Assembly: GCA_937902985.1 (NCBI GenBank)
Contig: CALFNG010000528.1
Location: 1 to 52,173, forward strand
Length of the DNA stretch: 52,173 nucleotides
From: an uncultured Myxococcales bacterium
GTDB lineage: Bacteria; Myxococcota_A; Polyangia; Polyangiales; Polyangiaceae
Reading direction: 5' to 3'
Below, piece after piece: positions 1 through 8,368 of the stretch. The notes under the pieces are model-generated. The model was not told where the DNA came from. It was given only the letters and a program-made list of their open reading frames with translations, and made no database searches. The position numbers were made by a program, and so were the translations under genes. Within the stretch, counting starts at the first letter, position 1. Each line of letters begins with the position of its first letter.

Positions 1-1
1 G

Positions 2-3000
2 TTCGCGCGGGGCCTGCTCGCGCGCGGGCTCGCGCGCCTCGCCGAGCGACGCGGCGACGCGGCCGAAGCCGAGAAGCAGCGCGCGGCCAGCGGCTGCGTG
101 CGCGAAGCGCTCGTCCTCGGGCCGGTCACGTGGGCGGCGGTGACGGGGGTCGACGAGCCCGACGCTCTCGATCGACCGGACGCGCCCATCCCGGCGGCCA
201 TTCCCGTCGCCGGGCCTTTTCGCGTCGAGGCGCATCCCCTGCTGGCGAAGGCCCAAGGGTGCGCCGTGGGTCTCTCGCAAGAGAGCTGGCGGCCCGGCGT
301 TCGTGACGTGATCGTCGACGTCGACGTCCCCCGCTCACAGACGGTGGGGCTCGTCTTGCGCGCCCACGGAGCGGCGGTGCTGCGCGCCGGAGGCCTCGTC
401 GTCGCGCGCCGTCCGTTCGAGCTCGGCGACGGTGAGGCCGCGCGCTTCGTGCAGGTCTCGGCGACCGAGGGGCCGCTCCGGCTGGTCGCCCGCGTCGGCA
501 CCGCGAAGGAAGACGACGCCGTCGAGCTCGACGCCTTCGGCGAAGACGGGGCGCCGCTCCGGTCCCATGCGCCGGGCGTGGGACCGGCTCCAACGGCTCG
601 ATCCACGGCGACGCTCGCACCCGAGGTCGCGCGAACCCGCGGCGCGGCCGACGTGGCCGGGGCGGCCGACGCGGCGACCCGCGCCGACCAGACCTTGCTC
701 ACCGCCGCCGCGGCGATCGCCTCGGGCAGCCCCCGCGAAGCCGAGCGCATGCTCTGGGGAATCGCCGATCGTGCCGACTCCCGTCCCGACGTGGCGCTCG
801 TCTACGGACGCGCAGTGGAGACGGCCCTCGACCTCTCGCCTGCGACGCGCGCAGAGCGAGGGCGAAGCGCGTACGAGCGCGTCCTCGACATGTGGCCGGC
901 CAGCTGGGAAGCGACCATCGCGCACGCCGTGCTCGCAGGCGCCCGACGAGGCCGCGAAGAGGCGGGCATCGAGGCGCTTCGCGATCTCGACACCGTCCGG
1001 GCCAAGGCCGCCGCAGGCGCCGGGGTCGCGTCGCCGCTGCTCGACGCCTTCGAGGCGATCACGAGCGGCGACGACCACCTCTTCGATCGCGCCCATGCCG
1101 CGCTCGATAGAGCGAAGGCGCCGCTGGCCGGTACGGCGCTCTTCGCCGATGCCCTCGAAGCCGCCTCCCCGGAGGTCGGCACCGACCGCGTCGCGACGGC
1201 CTGCGACCCGGGGCGAGCCTCGTCGAAGGACACACTCGATTGCCTCGACGCCCTCCGCAACACGGGAGACCGCGCGGGAGAGTGGCGGGAGCTCTCGCGG
1301 CTGCGCACCTTGCTCGGAGCTCCCGCGCGATACCTGGCGCTCGAGCTCCGCGACGGGGCCACCGACCTCGCCGTCGCCAACCGGGCCTTCGCCGCGATGT
1401 CTCCGGCCGAGCGAACGATGACCGGGTTCGCCCTCTTGACGCTCCACCCTCACGACGACCTGGGGCCTCCGTCGACTCTCTTTGCGCCGTGGCTGCTCCC
1501 GGCATCCGACACCCGAGCGCGCCTGATGCAGCTCGCCGCCACGGCGCGGGACGCGCCGGGCTCGATCGCGCCGCTCCTGCACGCGGGGGGCGAAGACCCG
1601 ACGGGCGATCTCGACGCGACGGCGGAGCGCCTCGCCGCAACGGACCGCGCGCAGCCCTTGATGCCGAACTCGGCGACCGCGATCCTCGCCCACCTCGAGC
1701 GCTACGAGATCACGAACGACGGCCTCTTGCACTGGCTGCTCTTCGACGTGCGCCGGGTGAGCGGTACGACCGACGTCGAAGAGAACGCCCAGGCCGCGGC
1801 CCCCGCGATCTGGGGGCGCGCCGCGATGCGCGCGCTCCGCCGGCGCATCCTCAAGAAAGACGGCCGCATCCTCGAGCCCGATCGCACGCCGCGCGCGTCG
1901 CAGGAGCACGCGGATCTCTCGCAACTGGAGCAGGGCGACGCTGTGGAGGCCGTCTACGAGGGGTGGTCCTCCCCGGGCGACACCGGCGATCTCGGGATCG
2001 ATAGCCCCGACTTGCTGCCCGAGCGCACGGCCGTTCACGACGCGACCATCGAGCTCCGGAGCCCGGCGAGCCTTCGGGGCGCGATCTGGAGCCACCCCCT
2101 GCTGGGCAAGCCCGTCGAGAGCGCCGCCGGCGATACTCGCGTGCTCACCTGGCACCTCGCCGAACAGTTCGCGCGCCGCGTCGAAGACGGCGTTCCGAAG
2201 ATGGACCGCAACGTGGGCGTGAGCTTCTCGACGGCCCAGTGGGGCAGCGTCGCGCGCGCCCTGCGCGAATCGATCGCGGCCCTCGACGAGCACGACCCGG
2301 AGATCGCAGCCTGGGCGCGCGACGCCGCGGCGACGTCGATCGGAAAGACGGCGCGCGACACGGTCAACGCGGTGGTCATCGCGGCGGGCAAGGCCCTGCG
2401 GGAGGCCGACTCGGGGACGCTCAGCGACTTCGGCGGAGGGATCGCGCCGGTGCAGGCGCAGACGGCGCGCACGTCTCTGGCCTCGCATGACGGCAGCCGC
2501 TCGTGGCTGATCCTGCGCAGCCTGCGCGAGCTCGGCGTTCCGTGTGATCTCGTCGTCGCAGAGAACGACCCGTTCAGCGCCGACCCGGCGTTCCCGCCCC
2601 ACTTCGGGCGGTTCCTGCACCCGCTCGTCGTCGCGCACCTGCCAGGCGCCTCCCCCGCGGCCGCCGGTGCCGACGGCAAGCTTCCGGCGCCGGCAGTCGA
2701 AGACGTGTGGATCGATGCCGACGTGGCCGGTCCGCCCCTTCCGGCCGGCCGCGTGTCGCCGGAGCTTCGCGGGCGGCTCGCCCTGCGCGCCGACGGGACG
2801 ATCGCCCCGCTCCCCGCGGTCGGAGCGCGCGAAGACGAGCGCGACGAGGTCGACGTGCGCCTCGCGCTCGACGCCCAGGGCGACGCTCGCGGAACCTTCG
2901 CGGTCGTCTTGCGGGGGCGCGACGCACAAGAGCTCTCCGAGGCGCTCTTTCGCACGGTCGGCGCCGAGCGGCAGCGGGCGCTGCGCGACGTCGTGCTCGC

Positions 3001-3523
3001 GTGGCTGCCCTGGGCGAACGTCGACGACGTTCAGCTCGCGTCCACCGAGGGGAGCTGGCAAGTCAGCCTGCGCGCCGAGGTGAGCGTGAATGGATACGCC
3101 CAGCTGCAGCCCGCGAAGACGCCGTCGGCTCCCCGGCTCGGCCTCTTGCCGGGGCTGGACACGCTGCACTGGGCCTGGCCGCGGGCGCGCGTCTCGAGCC
3201 TCGCCGCCACCTTCGCCTCCCGAGCCGGTCGCGAGAGCGCCCTCGCGGTCGGGACCGCGGTTCAGTACCACGTGCACCGACGGGTCGACCTGCCCAAGGG
3301 GGCCCGCGTCGCGCGGATGCCCGGGCCCCTCGAGGTGAAGGCGAAGCTCGTCGACGCATCGCGCAAGATGACGGTCACGGGCGACGGAGGCGTCATCGAA
3401 GACGACTTCGTACTCGACGTGGTCACGGGGACCATTCCACCGGCCGAATACGACGCCTTCGTCGCAGGCGCCCACGCGGCCGACGACGGGTTCCTTGCGG
3501 CCGTCCGGGTCGCGATCCCATGA
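2..3523 (+). CDS. Large TPR/transglutaminase-like protein, 5' truncated by window edge
   Basis: The frame is open to the left edge, and the residues before the first GTG (98) continue an Ala/Arg-rich helical pattern, so this is the 3' part of a longer gene. The first half is Ala-rich and helical, in the style of TPR repeats. Near 2480-2740 it resembles the transglutaminase domain of DUF3857-type proteins: a nucleophile-helix region followed by LRELGVP, then a VVAHLPG strand and VWIDAD. Where active enzymes have the RGDCKDK cysteine motif this protein reads SHDGSRS, so the catalytic Cys seems to be missing while the later His and Asp remain. The last third looks beta-rich. It may act as a binding scaffold rather than an enzyme; its substrate is unknown. 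It ends 163 bp before yebC on the same strand. The family assignment is by motif only. Confidence 0.6.
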   Translation, partial: FARGLLARGLARLAERRGDAAEAEKQRAASGCVREALVLGPVTWAAVTGVDEPDALDRPDAPIPAAIPVAGPFRVEAHPLLAKAQGCAVGLSQESWRPGVRDVIVDVDVPRSQTVGLVLRAHGAAVLRAGGLVVARRPFELGDGEAARFVQVSATEGPLRLVARVGTAKEDDAVELDAFGEDGAPLRSHAPGVGPAPTARSTATLAPEVARTRGAADVAGAADAATRADQTLLTAAAAIASGSPREAERMLWGIADRADSRPDVALVYGRAVETALDLSPATRAERGRSAYERVLDMWPASWEATIAHAVLAGARRGREEAGIEALRDLDTVRAKAAAGAGVASPLLDAFEAITSGDDHLFDRAHAALDRAKAPLAGTALFADALEAASPEVGTDRVATACDPGRASSKDTLDCLDALRNTGDRAGEWRELSRLRTLLGAPARYLALELRDGATDLAVANRAFAAMSPAERTMTGFALLTLHPHDDLGPPSTLFAPWLLPASDTRARLMQLAATARDAPGSIAPLLHAGGEDPTGDLDATAERLAATDRAQPLMPNSATAILAHLERYEITNDGLLHWLLFDVRRVSGTTDVEENAQAAAPAIWGRAAMRALRRRILKKDGRILEPDRTPRASQEHADLSQLEQGDAVEAVYEGWSSPGDTGDLGIDSPDLLPERTAVHDATIELRSPASLRGAIWSHPLLGKPVESAAGDTRVLTWHLAEQFARRVEDGVPKMDRNVGVSFSTAQWGSVARALRESIAALDEHDPEIAAWARDAAATSIGKTARDTVNAVVIAAGKALREADSGTLSDFGGGIAPVQAQTARTSLASHDGSRSWLILRSLRELGVPCDLVVAENDPFSADPAFPPHFGRFLHPLVVAHLPGASPAAAGADGKLPAPAVEDVWIDADVAGPPLPAGRVSPELRGRLALRADGTIAPLPAVGAREDERDEVDVRLALDAQGDARGTFAVVLRGRDAQELSEALFRTVGAERQRALRDVVLAWLPWANVDDVQLASTEGSWQVSLRAEVSVNGYAQLQPAKTPSAPRLGLLPGLDTLHWAWPRARVSSLAATFASRAGRESALAVGTAVQYHVHRRVDLPKGARVARMPGPLEVKAKLVDASRKMTVTGDGGVIEDDFVLDVVTGTIPPAEYDAFVAGAHAADDGFLAAVRVAIP

Positions 3524-3686
3524 AGCCTTGATGGACCCGCGTCTTTTCATTACCTTGCGCCGCTCGGCTCGCCGCAGGATAGTTTCGGGGGCCTGCCTGG
3601 GCGGCCTCTCGGCCAACCCGGCAACCGCGGCGGCCCCGACGGCGGGCGCGACGCGGGCAATTTGGCGGACTTGAAAGAGGCGCACC

Positions 3687-4439
3687 ATGAGCGGCCATTC
3701 GAAATGGGCCACCATCAAGCACAAGAAGGGCGCTCTCGACGCAAAGCGCGGGAAGCTCTTCACGAAGCTCATCAAGGAGCTGACGGTTGCCGCGCGCATG
3801 GGCGGCGGCGATCCCGCGGGTAATCCCCGCCTTCGCAAGGCCATCCTCGACGCCAAGGGCCAGTCGATGCCCAACGACACGATCAACCGAGCCGTGAAGC
3901 GCGGCACGGGCGAGCTCGAAGGCACCTCGTACGAAGAGATCATGTACGAGGGCAGCGGTCCCGCCGGCACGCTCTTCCTCGTCGAGTCGATGACCGACAA
4001 CCGAAACCGCACGGTCGCCGAGATCCGCAAGATCTTCGAGAAGAACAACGGCGTCATGGGCTCGGCAGGCGCCGCCGCGTGGGCGTTCGAGCGCAAGGGC
4101 CTCATTGTCCTCGGCAAAGAAGCCACCGAAGACCAGCTCATGGAGATCGCCGTCGCCAATGGCGCCGACGACTACACCGACGCGGGCGACGAGTGGCACC
4201 TGACGACGCCGTCTGACGCGCTCAACGTCATCGTCGACGCGCTCGAGAAGGCCGGCATCAAGGCCAAGTCGAGCCAGCTCGCCTCGGTTCCGAAGGTCAA
4301 GAAGGCCCTCGAGGGCCGCGACGCGCAGGTCGCGATGAATCTCGCCGAAGCGCTCGACGACCACGACGACGTGCAGAACGTCTTCGCCGATTTCGACGTC
4401 TCCGACGAAGTCCTCGCCAGCCTCGAAGGCGCGAGCTAG
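3687..4439 (+). CDS. yebC: YebC/TACO1-family protein
   Basis: A 250-residue protein beginning MSGHSKWATIKHKKGALDAK, the diagnostic YebC N-terminus, and matching the family's usual length throughout (NPRLRKAI, MPNDTINRA, YEGSGPAGT, TDNRNRTV motifs). The family was long annotated as a transcriptional regulator; more recent work on relatives supports a role in translation, easing ribosome stalling at proline-rich stretches. An AAAGAGG ribosome-binding site lies about 8 nt before the ATG. The gene is followed after 5 nt by ruvC, the same yebC-ruvC pairing seen in enterobacteria, so the two are almost certainly cotranscribed. Confidence 0.95.
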   Translation: MSGHSKWATIKHKKGALDAKRGKLFTKLIKELTVAARMGGGDPAGNPRLRKAILDAKGQSMPNDTINRAVKRGTGELEGTSYEEIMYEGSGPAGTLFLVESMTDNRNRTVAEIRKIFEKNNGVMGSAGAAAWAFERKGLIVLGKEATEDQLMEIAVANGADDYTDAGDEWHLTTPSDALNVIVDALEKAGIKAKSSQLASVPKVKKALEGRDAQVAMNLAEALDDHDDVQNVFADFDVSDEVLASLEGAS

Positions 4440-4444
4440 CGGCA

Positions 4445-4924
4445 ATGCCGGTCGTGCTCGGGCTGGATCCGGGCACGCGCCACTTCGGGTGGGGCGTCGT
4501 CGAGCGGCGGGGGACGCGCCTCATCCACATCGCGCACGGCATCGCGCACACCGACGAGAAGACGTCGATCGCCACTCGGCTCGTTGCGATCGAAGTGGCG
4601 CTGATCGAGGTGCTACGTACGCACACGCCCGACGAGGCGAGCGTCGAGGCGCTGTTCTTCGCGAAAGACGCGTCGGCTGCAGCCAAGCTCGGCCACGCGC
4701 GCGGGGTCGCCTTGCTCGTGTGCGCCCGGGCGGGCGTCGACATCTACGAATATGCGCCGGCGCGCGTGAAGCTCGCGGTCGCGGGGCACGGTCGGGCTGA
4801 AAAATCGCAGGTCGCCCAGATGGTGCGCGTCGTGCTCGGGCTGGCCACGGCGCCGAAGGCCGACGCCGCCGATGCCCTCGCGCTCGCCATCGCCCACCTG
4901 CAGCACGTGCGCCTACGCGTCTGA
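4445..4924 (+). CDS. ruvC: Crossover junction endodeoxyribonuclease RuvC
   Basis: The resolvase subunit that cleaves Holliday junctions with RuvAB. The four acidic catalytic positions are visible: Asp8 in GLDPGT, Glu68 in VEALFFAKD, and Asp140/Asp143 in KADAADALALAIAH. The 159 residues are slightly shorter than E. coli RuvC (173). The RNase H fold begins at residue 3, so the ATG 5 nt after the yebC stop is the natural start and translation is probably coupled to yebC. ruvA and ruvB are not in this window. Confidence 0.95.
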   Translation: MPVVLGLDPGTRHFGWGVVERRGTRLIHIAHGIAHTDEKTSIATRLVAIEVALIEVLRTHTPDEASVEALFFAKDASAAAKLGHARGVALLVCARAGVDIYEYAPARVKLAVAGHGRAEKSQVAQMVRVVLGLATAPKADAADALALAIAHLQHVRLRV

Positions 4925-4995
4925 CGCGGCGGCCCATGCAATATTCTGCGGGCCCCACGCGTCCAAGCAGGGTAAAAGCCCGCTCGAGCCCCCCG

Positions 4996-5706
4996 ATGCG
5001 CCGCCTGACCTCGTCGATCTTCGCCGCCGCGCTCCTCTGCTGCGCGGTCTTCTACGCGGACGCGGGGCTGGCGCAGCCCGCAGGGGCCTCCCCCGCCCCC
5101 GCGCCGGTCGCCGCCGCCGCGGCGAACACGACGCAAGCGGTCGACAGCGTGCAGTCGTTCTACGACAAATCGACCACCTTCAAGAGCGACTTCCAGCAGA
5201 AGTTCTGGGTCAAAGCTTACAATCACGAGAAGACGTCGAGCGGTCACGTCACCTTCGCCAAGCCCGGCAAGATGGAGTGGGTCTACGACGACCCGAAAGA
5301 CAACCGCGTCGTCTCCGACGGAAAGATCATTCGGGTTTACGAGGCGAGCAACAAGCAGATGTTCGAGCAGCCGGTCGACTCGACCCAGTACCCGGCGGCG
5401 CTCTCGTTTCTCACCGGCACCGGCAAGCTGACCGACAACTTCGACTTCCAGCTCTTCGCGGGCGCCGACATGAAGTTCCCCGGCGGGTTCGTTCTCGTCG
5501 GCGCGCCGAAGCAGCCGACCGCAGCTTACTCGAAGGTCCTCTTTTACGTCGACGCGGCGACCTCGCAGGTCCGGCGGGTCATGGTGATCGACGGCCAGGG
5601 GAACCGGAACCGCTTCGACTTCGTGAGCCCGCGGGTGAACGAGCCGGTAGCCCCGACCCAGTTCACCTTCACGCCACCGCCGGGAACGTCCATCGTTCGG
5701 CCGTGA
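4996..5706 (+). CDS. Outer-membrane lipoprotein carrier LolA-like protein
   Basis: Periplasmic LolA-type protein that would shuttle lipoproteins from the LolCDE complex toward the outer membrane. The ATG at 4996 gives a clean signal peptide (MRRLTSS, a hydrophobic core, then GLAQPA) and is preferred over the ATG at 4936, which would add 20 polar residues before the signal. After an Ala/Pro linker the mature part shows the LolA pattern: VQSFYDKSTTFKSDFQQKFW, then SGHVTFAKPGKMEWVYDDP, then DGKIIRVYE. It ends TSIVRP. Same strand as ruvC (71 nt gap) and the following methylase. LolA proteins are diverse, so a role in another lipid-shuttling step cannot be excluded. Confidence 0.85.
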   Translation: MRRLTSSIFAAALLCCAVFYADAGLAQPAGASPAPAPVAAAAANTTQAVDSVQSFYDKSTTFKSDFQQKFWVKAYNHEKTSSGHVTFAKPGKMEWVYDDPKDNRVVSDGKIIRVYEASNKQMFEQPVDSTQYPAALSFLTGTGKLTDNFDFQLFAGADMKFPGGFVLVGAPKQPTAAYSKVLFYVDAATSQVRRVMVIDGQGNRNRFDFVSPRVNEPVAPTQFTFTPPPGTSIVRP

Positions 5707-5758
5707 GCGCGACGAACGAGCGAACGAGCGGACGAGCCAATTCAGGCTCGAGCGACGA

Positions 5759-7009
5759 TTGAAGCAGCGGCGCTCCCTCACGCACGTCGGCGGCGCGGTA
5801 CGGACCGTCGGCGACGCGCGCATCGCGACGAAGCTGGCCGAAGCGCTCGACGTCGAGCCCGCGCCGGAGCCGCGTGACGACGGCGTCGCCGACGACGATC
5901 CGGACCGCGTGCACGTGCACGGGTTTCACACCTACCCGGCTCGCATGCACCCGACCACGGCCGCGCGCCTCGTGCGCGCTTCGACCACCGAGGGGGCGCT
6001 GGTCCTCGACCCCTTCTGCGGCTCGGGGACGGTGCTGATCGAAGCGATGATCGCCGGCCGGCGCGGCGTGGGGACGGACCTCAACCCCCTGGCGGTGCGG
6101 CTCGCCACGCTCAAGACAGCCCGGCTCGACGCCATGGAGCGCGACGCGATCTCGAAGGGCGCTCGCGCGGCGGCCGCCTTTGCCGACGATCGGCGCAAGC
6201 GGCGCGCAGGCGCGACGCGGCGCTACCCCCAGGAAGACGTCGCGTCGTTCGATCCCCACGTTTTTCTCGAGCTCGACTCGCTCCGCTCGGCCCTGCCGAG
6301 CCTCGACCTCGCGCCCCGGGTCCGTGGAGCCCTCGAGCTCGTCCTCAGCGCGATCCTCGTGAAGTTGAGCCGGCGCGCTTCCGATACGGCCTCGGGCGCC
6401 GCTCCGCGCGAGCCTCGAAGGCTGGCCGCGGGGTACCCGTCGCGCCTCTTCGTCAAGAAGGCCGACGAGCTGGTCCAGCGCGTCGCCGCGCTCGAAGCGC
6501 TCCTGCCCGCAGGCGCGTCCGCCGCGCGCGTCGAGCTCGACGACGCCGCTCGCCTCAAGACGATCGCGGCGGCCACGATCGACGCGGTCGTGACCTCGCC
6601 CCCGTACGTCGCCACCTACGACTACATCGAACACCACGCGCTTCGCCTTCGCTGGCTCGACCTCGACGCCCGCGCGTTTGCGGCCGGCGAGATCGGCTCA
6701 CGGCGTCGCTACGGCCAGCTCGGCGCGCGCTCCGCGAGAGAAACGTGGTCGCGCGAGCTCGGCGCCGCCTTGCGCGCCATCTCGCGCGTGTGCCGCAAAG
6801 GCGCGCCCGTCGCGCTCGTCCTCGCCGACTCGGCCGTACAGGGCGAAGCGCTGCGCGCCGATGCTCTCGTCAACGCCGTGGCCGACGACGCCGGGCTGGT
6901 CGTGCTCGCGCGGGCCTCGCAAGCGCGACCGCATTTCCATGGGCCCACGGCGTGGGCTTTCAAAGACGCGCCGCGCGCCGAGCACGCGATCGCCCTCGAG
7001 AAGCGATGA
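5759..7009 (+). CDS. DNA methylase of the DPFCGSGT...TSPPY type, orphan
   Basis: A 416-residue SAM-dependent methyltransferase. HGFHTYPARMHP (about residues 54-65) precedes motif I, DPFCGSGT (84-91), followed by GTDLNPLAV. The catalytic motif is TSPPY (279-283), continuing VATYDYIEHHALRLRWL. SPPY is typical of N4-cytosine amino-methyltransferases, and the HxYPA/SPPYxxxxDY pattern is that of a widespread bacterial DNA-methylase family. Motif I precedes motif IV. No restriction endonuclease lies nearby, so this looks like an orphan enzyme. The start is a TTG; the first 50 residues are poorly conserved and the start is uncertain. A structured-RNA substrate is an alternative, but Trm11-type RNA enzymes use DPPY-like motifs. 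Confidence 0.8.
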   Translation: MKQRRSLTHVGGAVRTVGDARIATKLAEALDVEPAPEPRDDGVADDDPDRVHVHGFHTYPARMHPTTAARLVRASTTEGALVLDPFCGSGTVLIEAMIAGRRGVGTDLNPLAVRLATLKTARLDAMERDAISKGARAAAAFADDRRKRRAGATRRYPQEDVASFDPHVFLELDSLRSALPSLDLAPRVRGALELVLSAILVKLSRRASDTASGAAPREPRRLAAGYPSRLFVKKADELVQRVAALEALLPAGASAARVELDDAARLKTIAAATIDAVVTSPPYVATYDYIEHHALRLRWLDLDARAFAAGEIGSRRRYGQLGARSARETWSRELGAALRAISRVCRKGAPVALVLADSAVQGEALRADALVNAVADDAGLVVLARASQARPHFHGPTAWAFKDAPRAEHAIALEKR

Positions 7010-7064
7010 CGCCGGATCGCCTCTCGCGCCGCCCTTCGGTCCGTGCCAGGGACGCATAGCCGTC

Positions 7065-7370
7065 ATGCCCCTCGTTGTCTTCGAAACTCCCGCCGCGCCC
7101 CCGCTCGGCGTATCGGCTCCCGATGGCGGCCGCCTCGTCGACGTTTGCGACGAGCGAAGCGCGTGCATCCCCTTCTCGTGCCGAAGCGCGAGCTGCGGCA
7201 CGTGCAGGATCGAGGTCCTCGAAGGCGCGGAGCTCCTCGACCCTCCCCGGGACGACGAGGTCGACGTCCTCGAGATCTTCGGCGACGACCCGTCGCGCCG
7301 CCGCCTGGCGTGCCAGGTGCGCTTTCGCGGCGGCGAAGGGGTCCTGCGCGTTCGCCCCTGCGACGACTGA
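7065..7370 (+). CDS. 2Fe-2S plant-type ferredoxin
   Basis: A 101-residue electron carrier. Cluster ligands are Cys39, Cys44 and Cys47 in FSCRSASCGTC, plus Cys83 in RRRLACQV, the plant/adrenodoxin-type C-x4-C-x2-C...C pattern. Cys28 and Cys34 are extra. The ATG at 7065 gives an immediate beta-grasp start (MPLVVFETP). The gene begins 55 nt after the methylase stop and ends one base before the stop codon of the convergent hydrolase gene. No redox partner is adjacent, so the pathway is unknown. Confidence 0.88.
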   Translation: MPLVVFETPAAPPLGVSAPDGGRLVDVCDERSACIPFSCRSASCGTCRIEVLEGAELLDPPRDDEVDVLEIFGDDPSRRRLACQVRFRGGEGVLRVRPCDD

Positions 7371-7371
7371 G

Positions 7372-8217
7372 CTACTTGTGCGCCAGGATCCAGTCGGCCA
7401 CGCCGGCCGCGATCGGGCGCCACTCGATCTCGTTCAGGGTCTCGTGGAAGAGCCCTTCGAGCGGTACCCAGGTCTTGTCGGCGCTGCTGGCCGCGTCGAA
7501 GAACTGGCGCGCCCGCTCGATCTTGGCGATGCGGTCGGCCGTGCCCATGAACTCGTAAAGGGGCATCGTCATCGCCCCGGCGCGGGCGATCGCGCTGTCT
7601 TGCGCGGCCTCGCTCTCATTGAACCACCGCGAGTTCGCGTTCTTGAAGACGAGCGGGTCCTTGTCGTGTGCGCGGGCCCGCGCGGCGTCGTGCGTGACGT
7701 CCCGACCGCGCAGGCCGTGCGGCATCCCCACGCGCGGCAGGAGGCGCGACGCGACCTTGCCGGCGACTCTCTGCACTGACGGGACGCGGTGCGCGACGCC
7801 GAAGAACGGCGAGCTGAGAACGAGAGCGCGCCAGCTCGACGGGTTCGCCAGGGCGAAGGTCGCGGCCACCAGCCCGCCGAAACTGTGGCCGAAGAGGATC
7901 CGCGGCGCCGGGGGGACCTTCTCGTCGATGAGCGCCGTGAGCTCCGCCACGTCGTCGTGGTACTCGGAGAAATGCTTGCAATAGCCTCGCTGCCCCTCAG
8001 CGTGGCCGTGACCGCGCATATCGATGGCGACGGTCGCGATTCCCCGCTCGGCCCAGAAGTCGGCGACGTGCGCGTAGCGGGCGCCGTAGTCCGCGTACCC
8101 GTGGAGCAACCCGACCACGACCTCCGGCGCGGCCGCCGGCAGCGTCGCGTTGAAGTAGAGCGACGGGCCCGGCGTCTTTCGTCGAGCCAGCCTTCCTTCG
8201 TCGTGGCGAGTGGTCAT
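7372..8217 (-). CDS. Alpha/beta hydrolase, monoacylglycerol-lipase-like
   Basis: A 281-residue serine hydrolase. The oxyanion-hole region is LLHGYADYGARY, the nucleophile elbow is GHSFGG with Ser112, the acid is likely the Asp in MGTADRIAK, and the base is the His in GLFHETLNE. The HGYADYGARY and DMRGHGHAEGQRGY patterns are those of lysophospholipase/monoacylglycerol lipase (Hydrolase_4) proteins. There is no signal peptide, so it is cytosolic. A GGAGG site lies about 7 nt upstream of the ATG. It is convergent with the ferredoxin gene, separated by one base. The physiological substrate is unknown. Confidence 0.88.
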   Translation of the reverse strand: MTTRHDEGRLARRKTPGPSLYFNATLPAAAPEVVVGLLHGYADYGARYAHVADFWAERGIATVAIDMRGHGHAEGQRGYCKHFSEYHDDVAELTALIDEKVPPAPRILFGHSFGGLVAATFALANPSSWRALVLSSPFFGVAHRVPSVQRVAGKVASRLLPRVGMPHGLRGRDVTHDAARARAHDKDPLVFKNANSRWFNESEAAQDSAIARAGAMTMPLYEFMGTADRIAKIERARQFFDAASSADKTWVPLEGLFHETLNEIEWRPIAAGVADWILAHK

Positions 8218-8279
8218 GGGGGGGCCTCCGTGCCCAGGGTCATCCTAGAACAAGCGTCGGCGTGGCGAAACGCGTCCGA

Positions 8280-8304
8280 CCCTCGTCGGGCGGGGGAACG
8301 AGGG
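8280..8304 (-). terminator. GC-rich hairpin downstream of the ABC transporter operon
   Basis: Perfect 7-bp arms, CCCTCGT and ACGAGGG, separated by 11 nt, lie 65-90 bp past the stop of the last transporter gene on the minus strand. There is no T-run, so it is terminator-like or RNA-stabilising rather than a classical intrinsic terminator. Confidence 0.35.
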
Positions 8305-8368
8305 CGTGCGAGAGCAACTTGATGACGCTCTGACAGCCGGTCAAGACGTCGACGGGAGGGTGACTTCG

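Noticed and set aside
335-4159. A 1,274-codon open frame on the minus strand
   Set aside because: It is antisense to the TPR/transglutaminase gene and yebC; composition is Arg/Gly-rich with no domains, the usual artefact of high-GC third positions.
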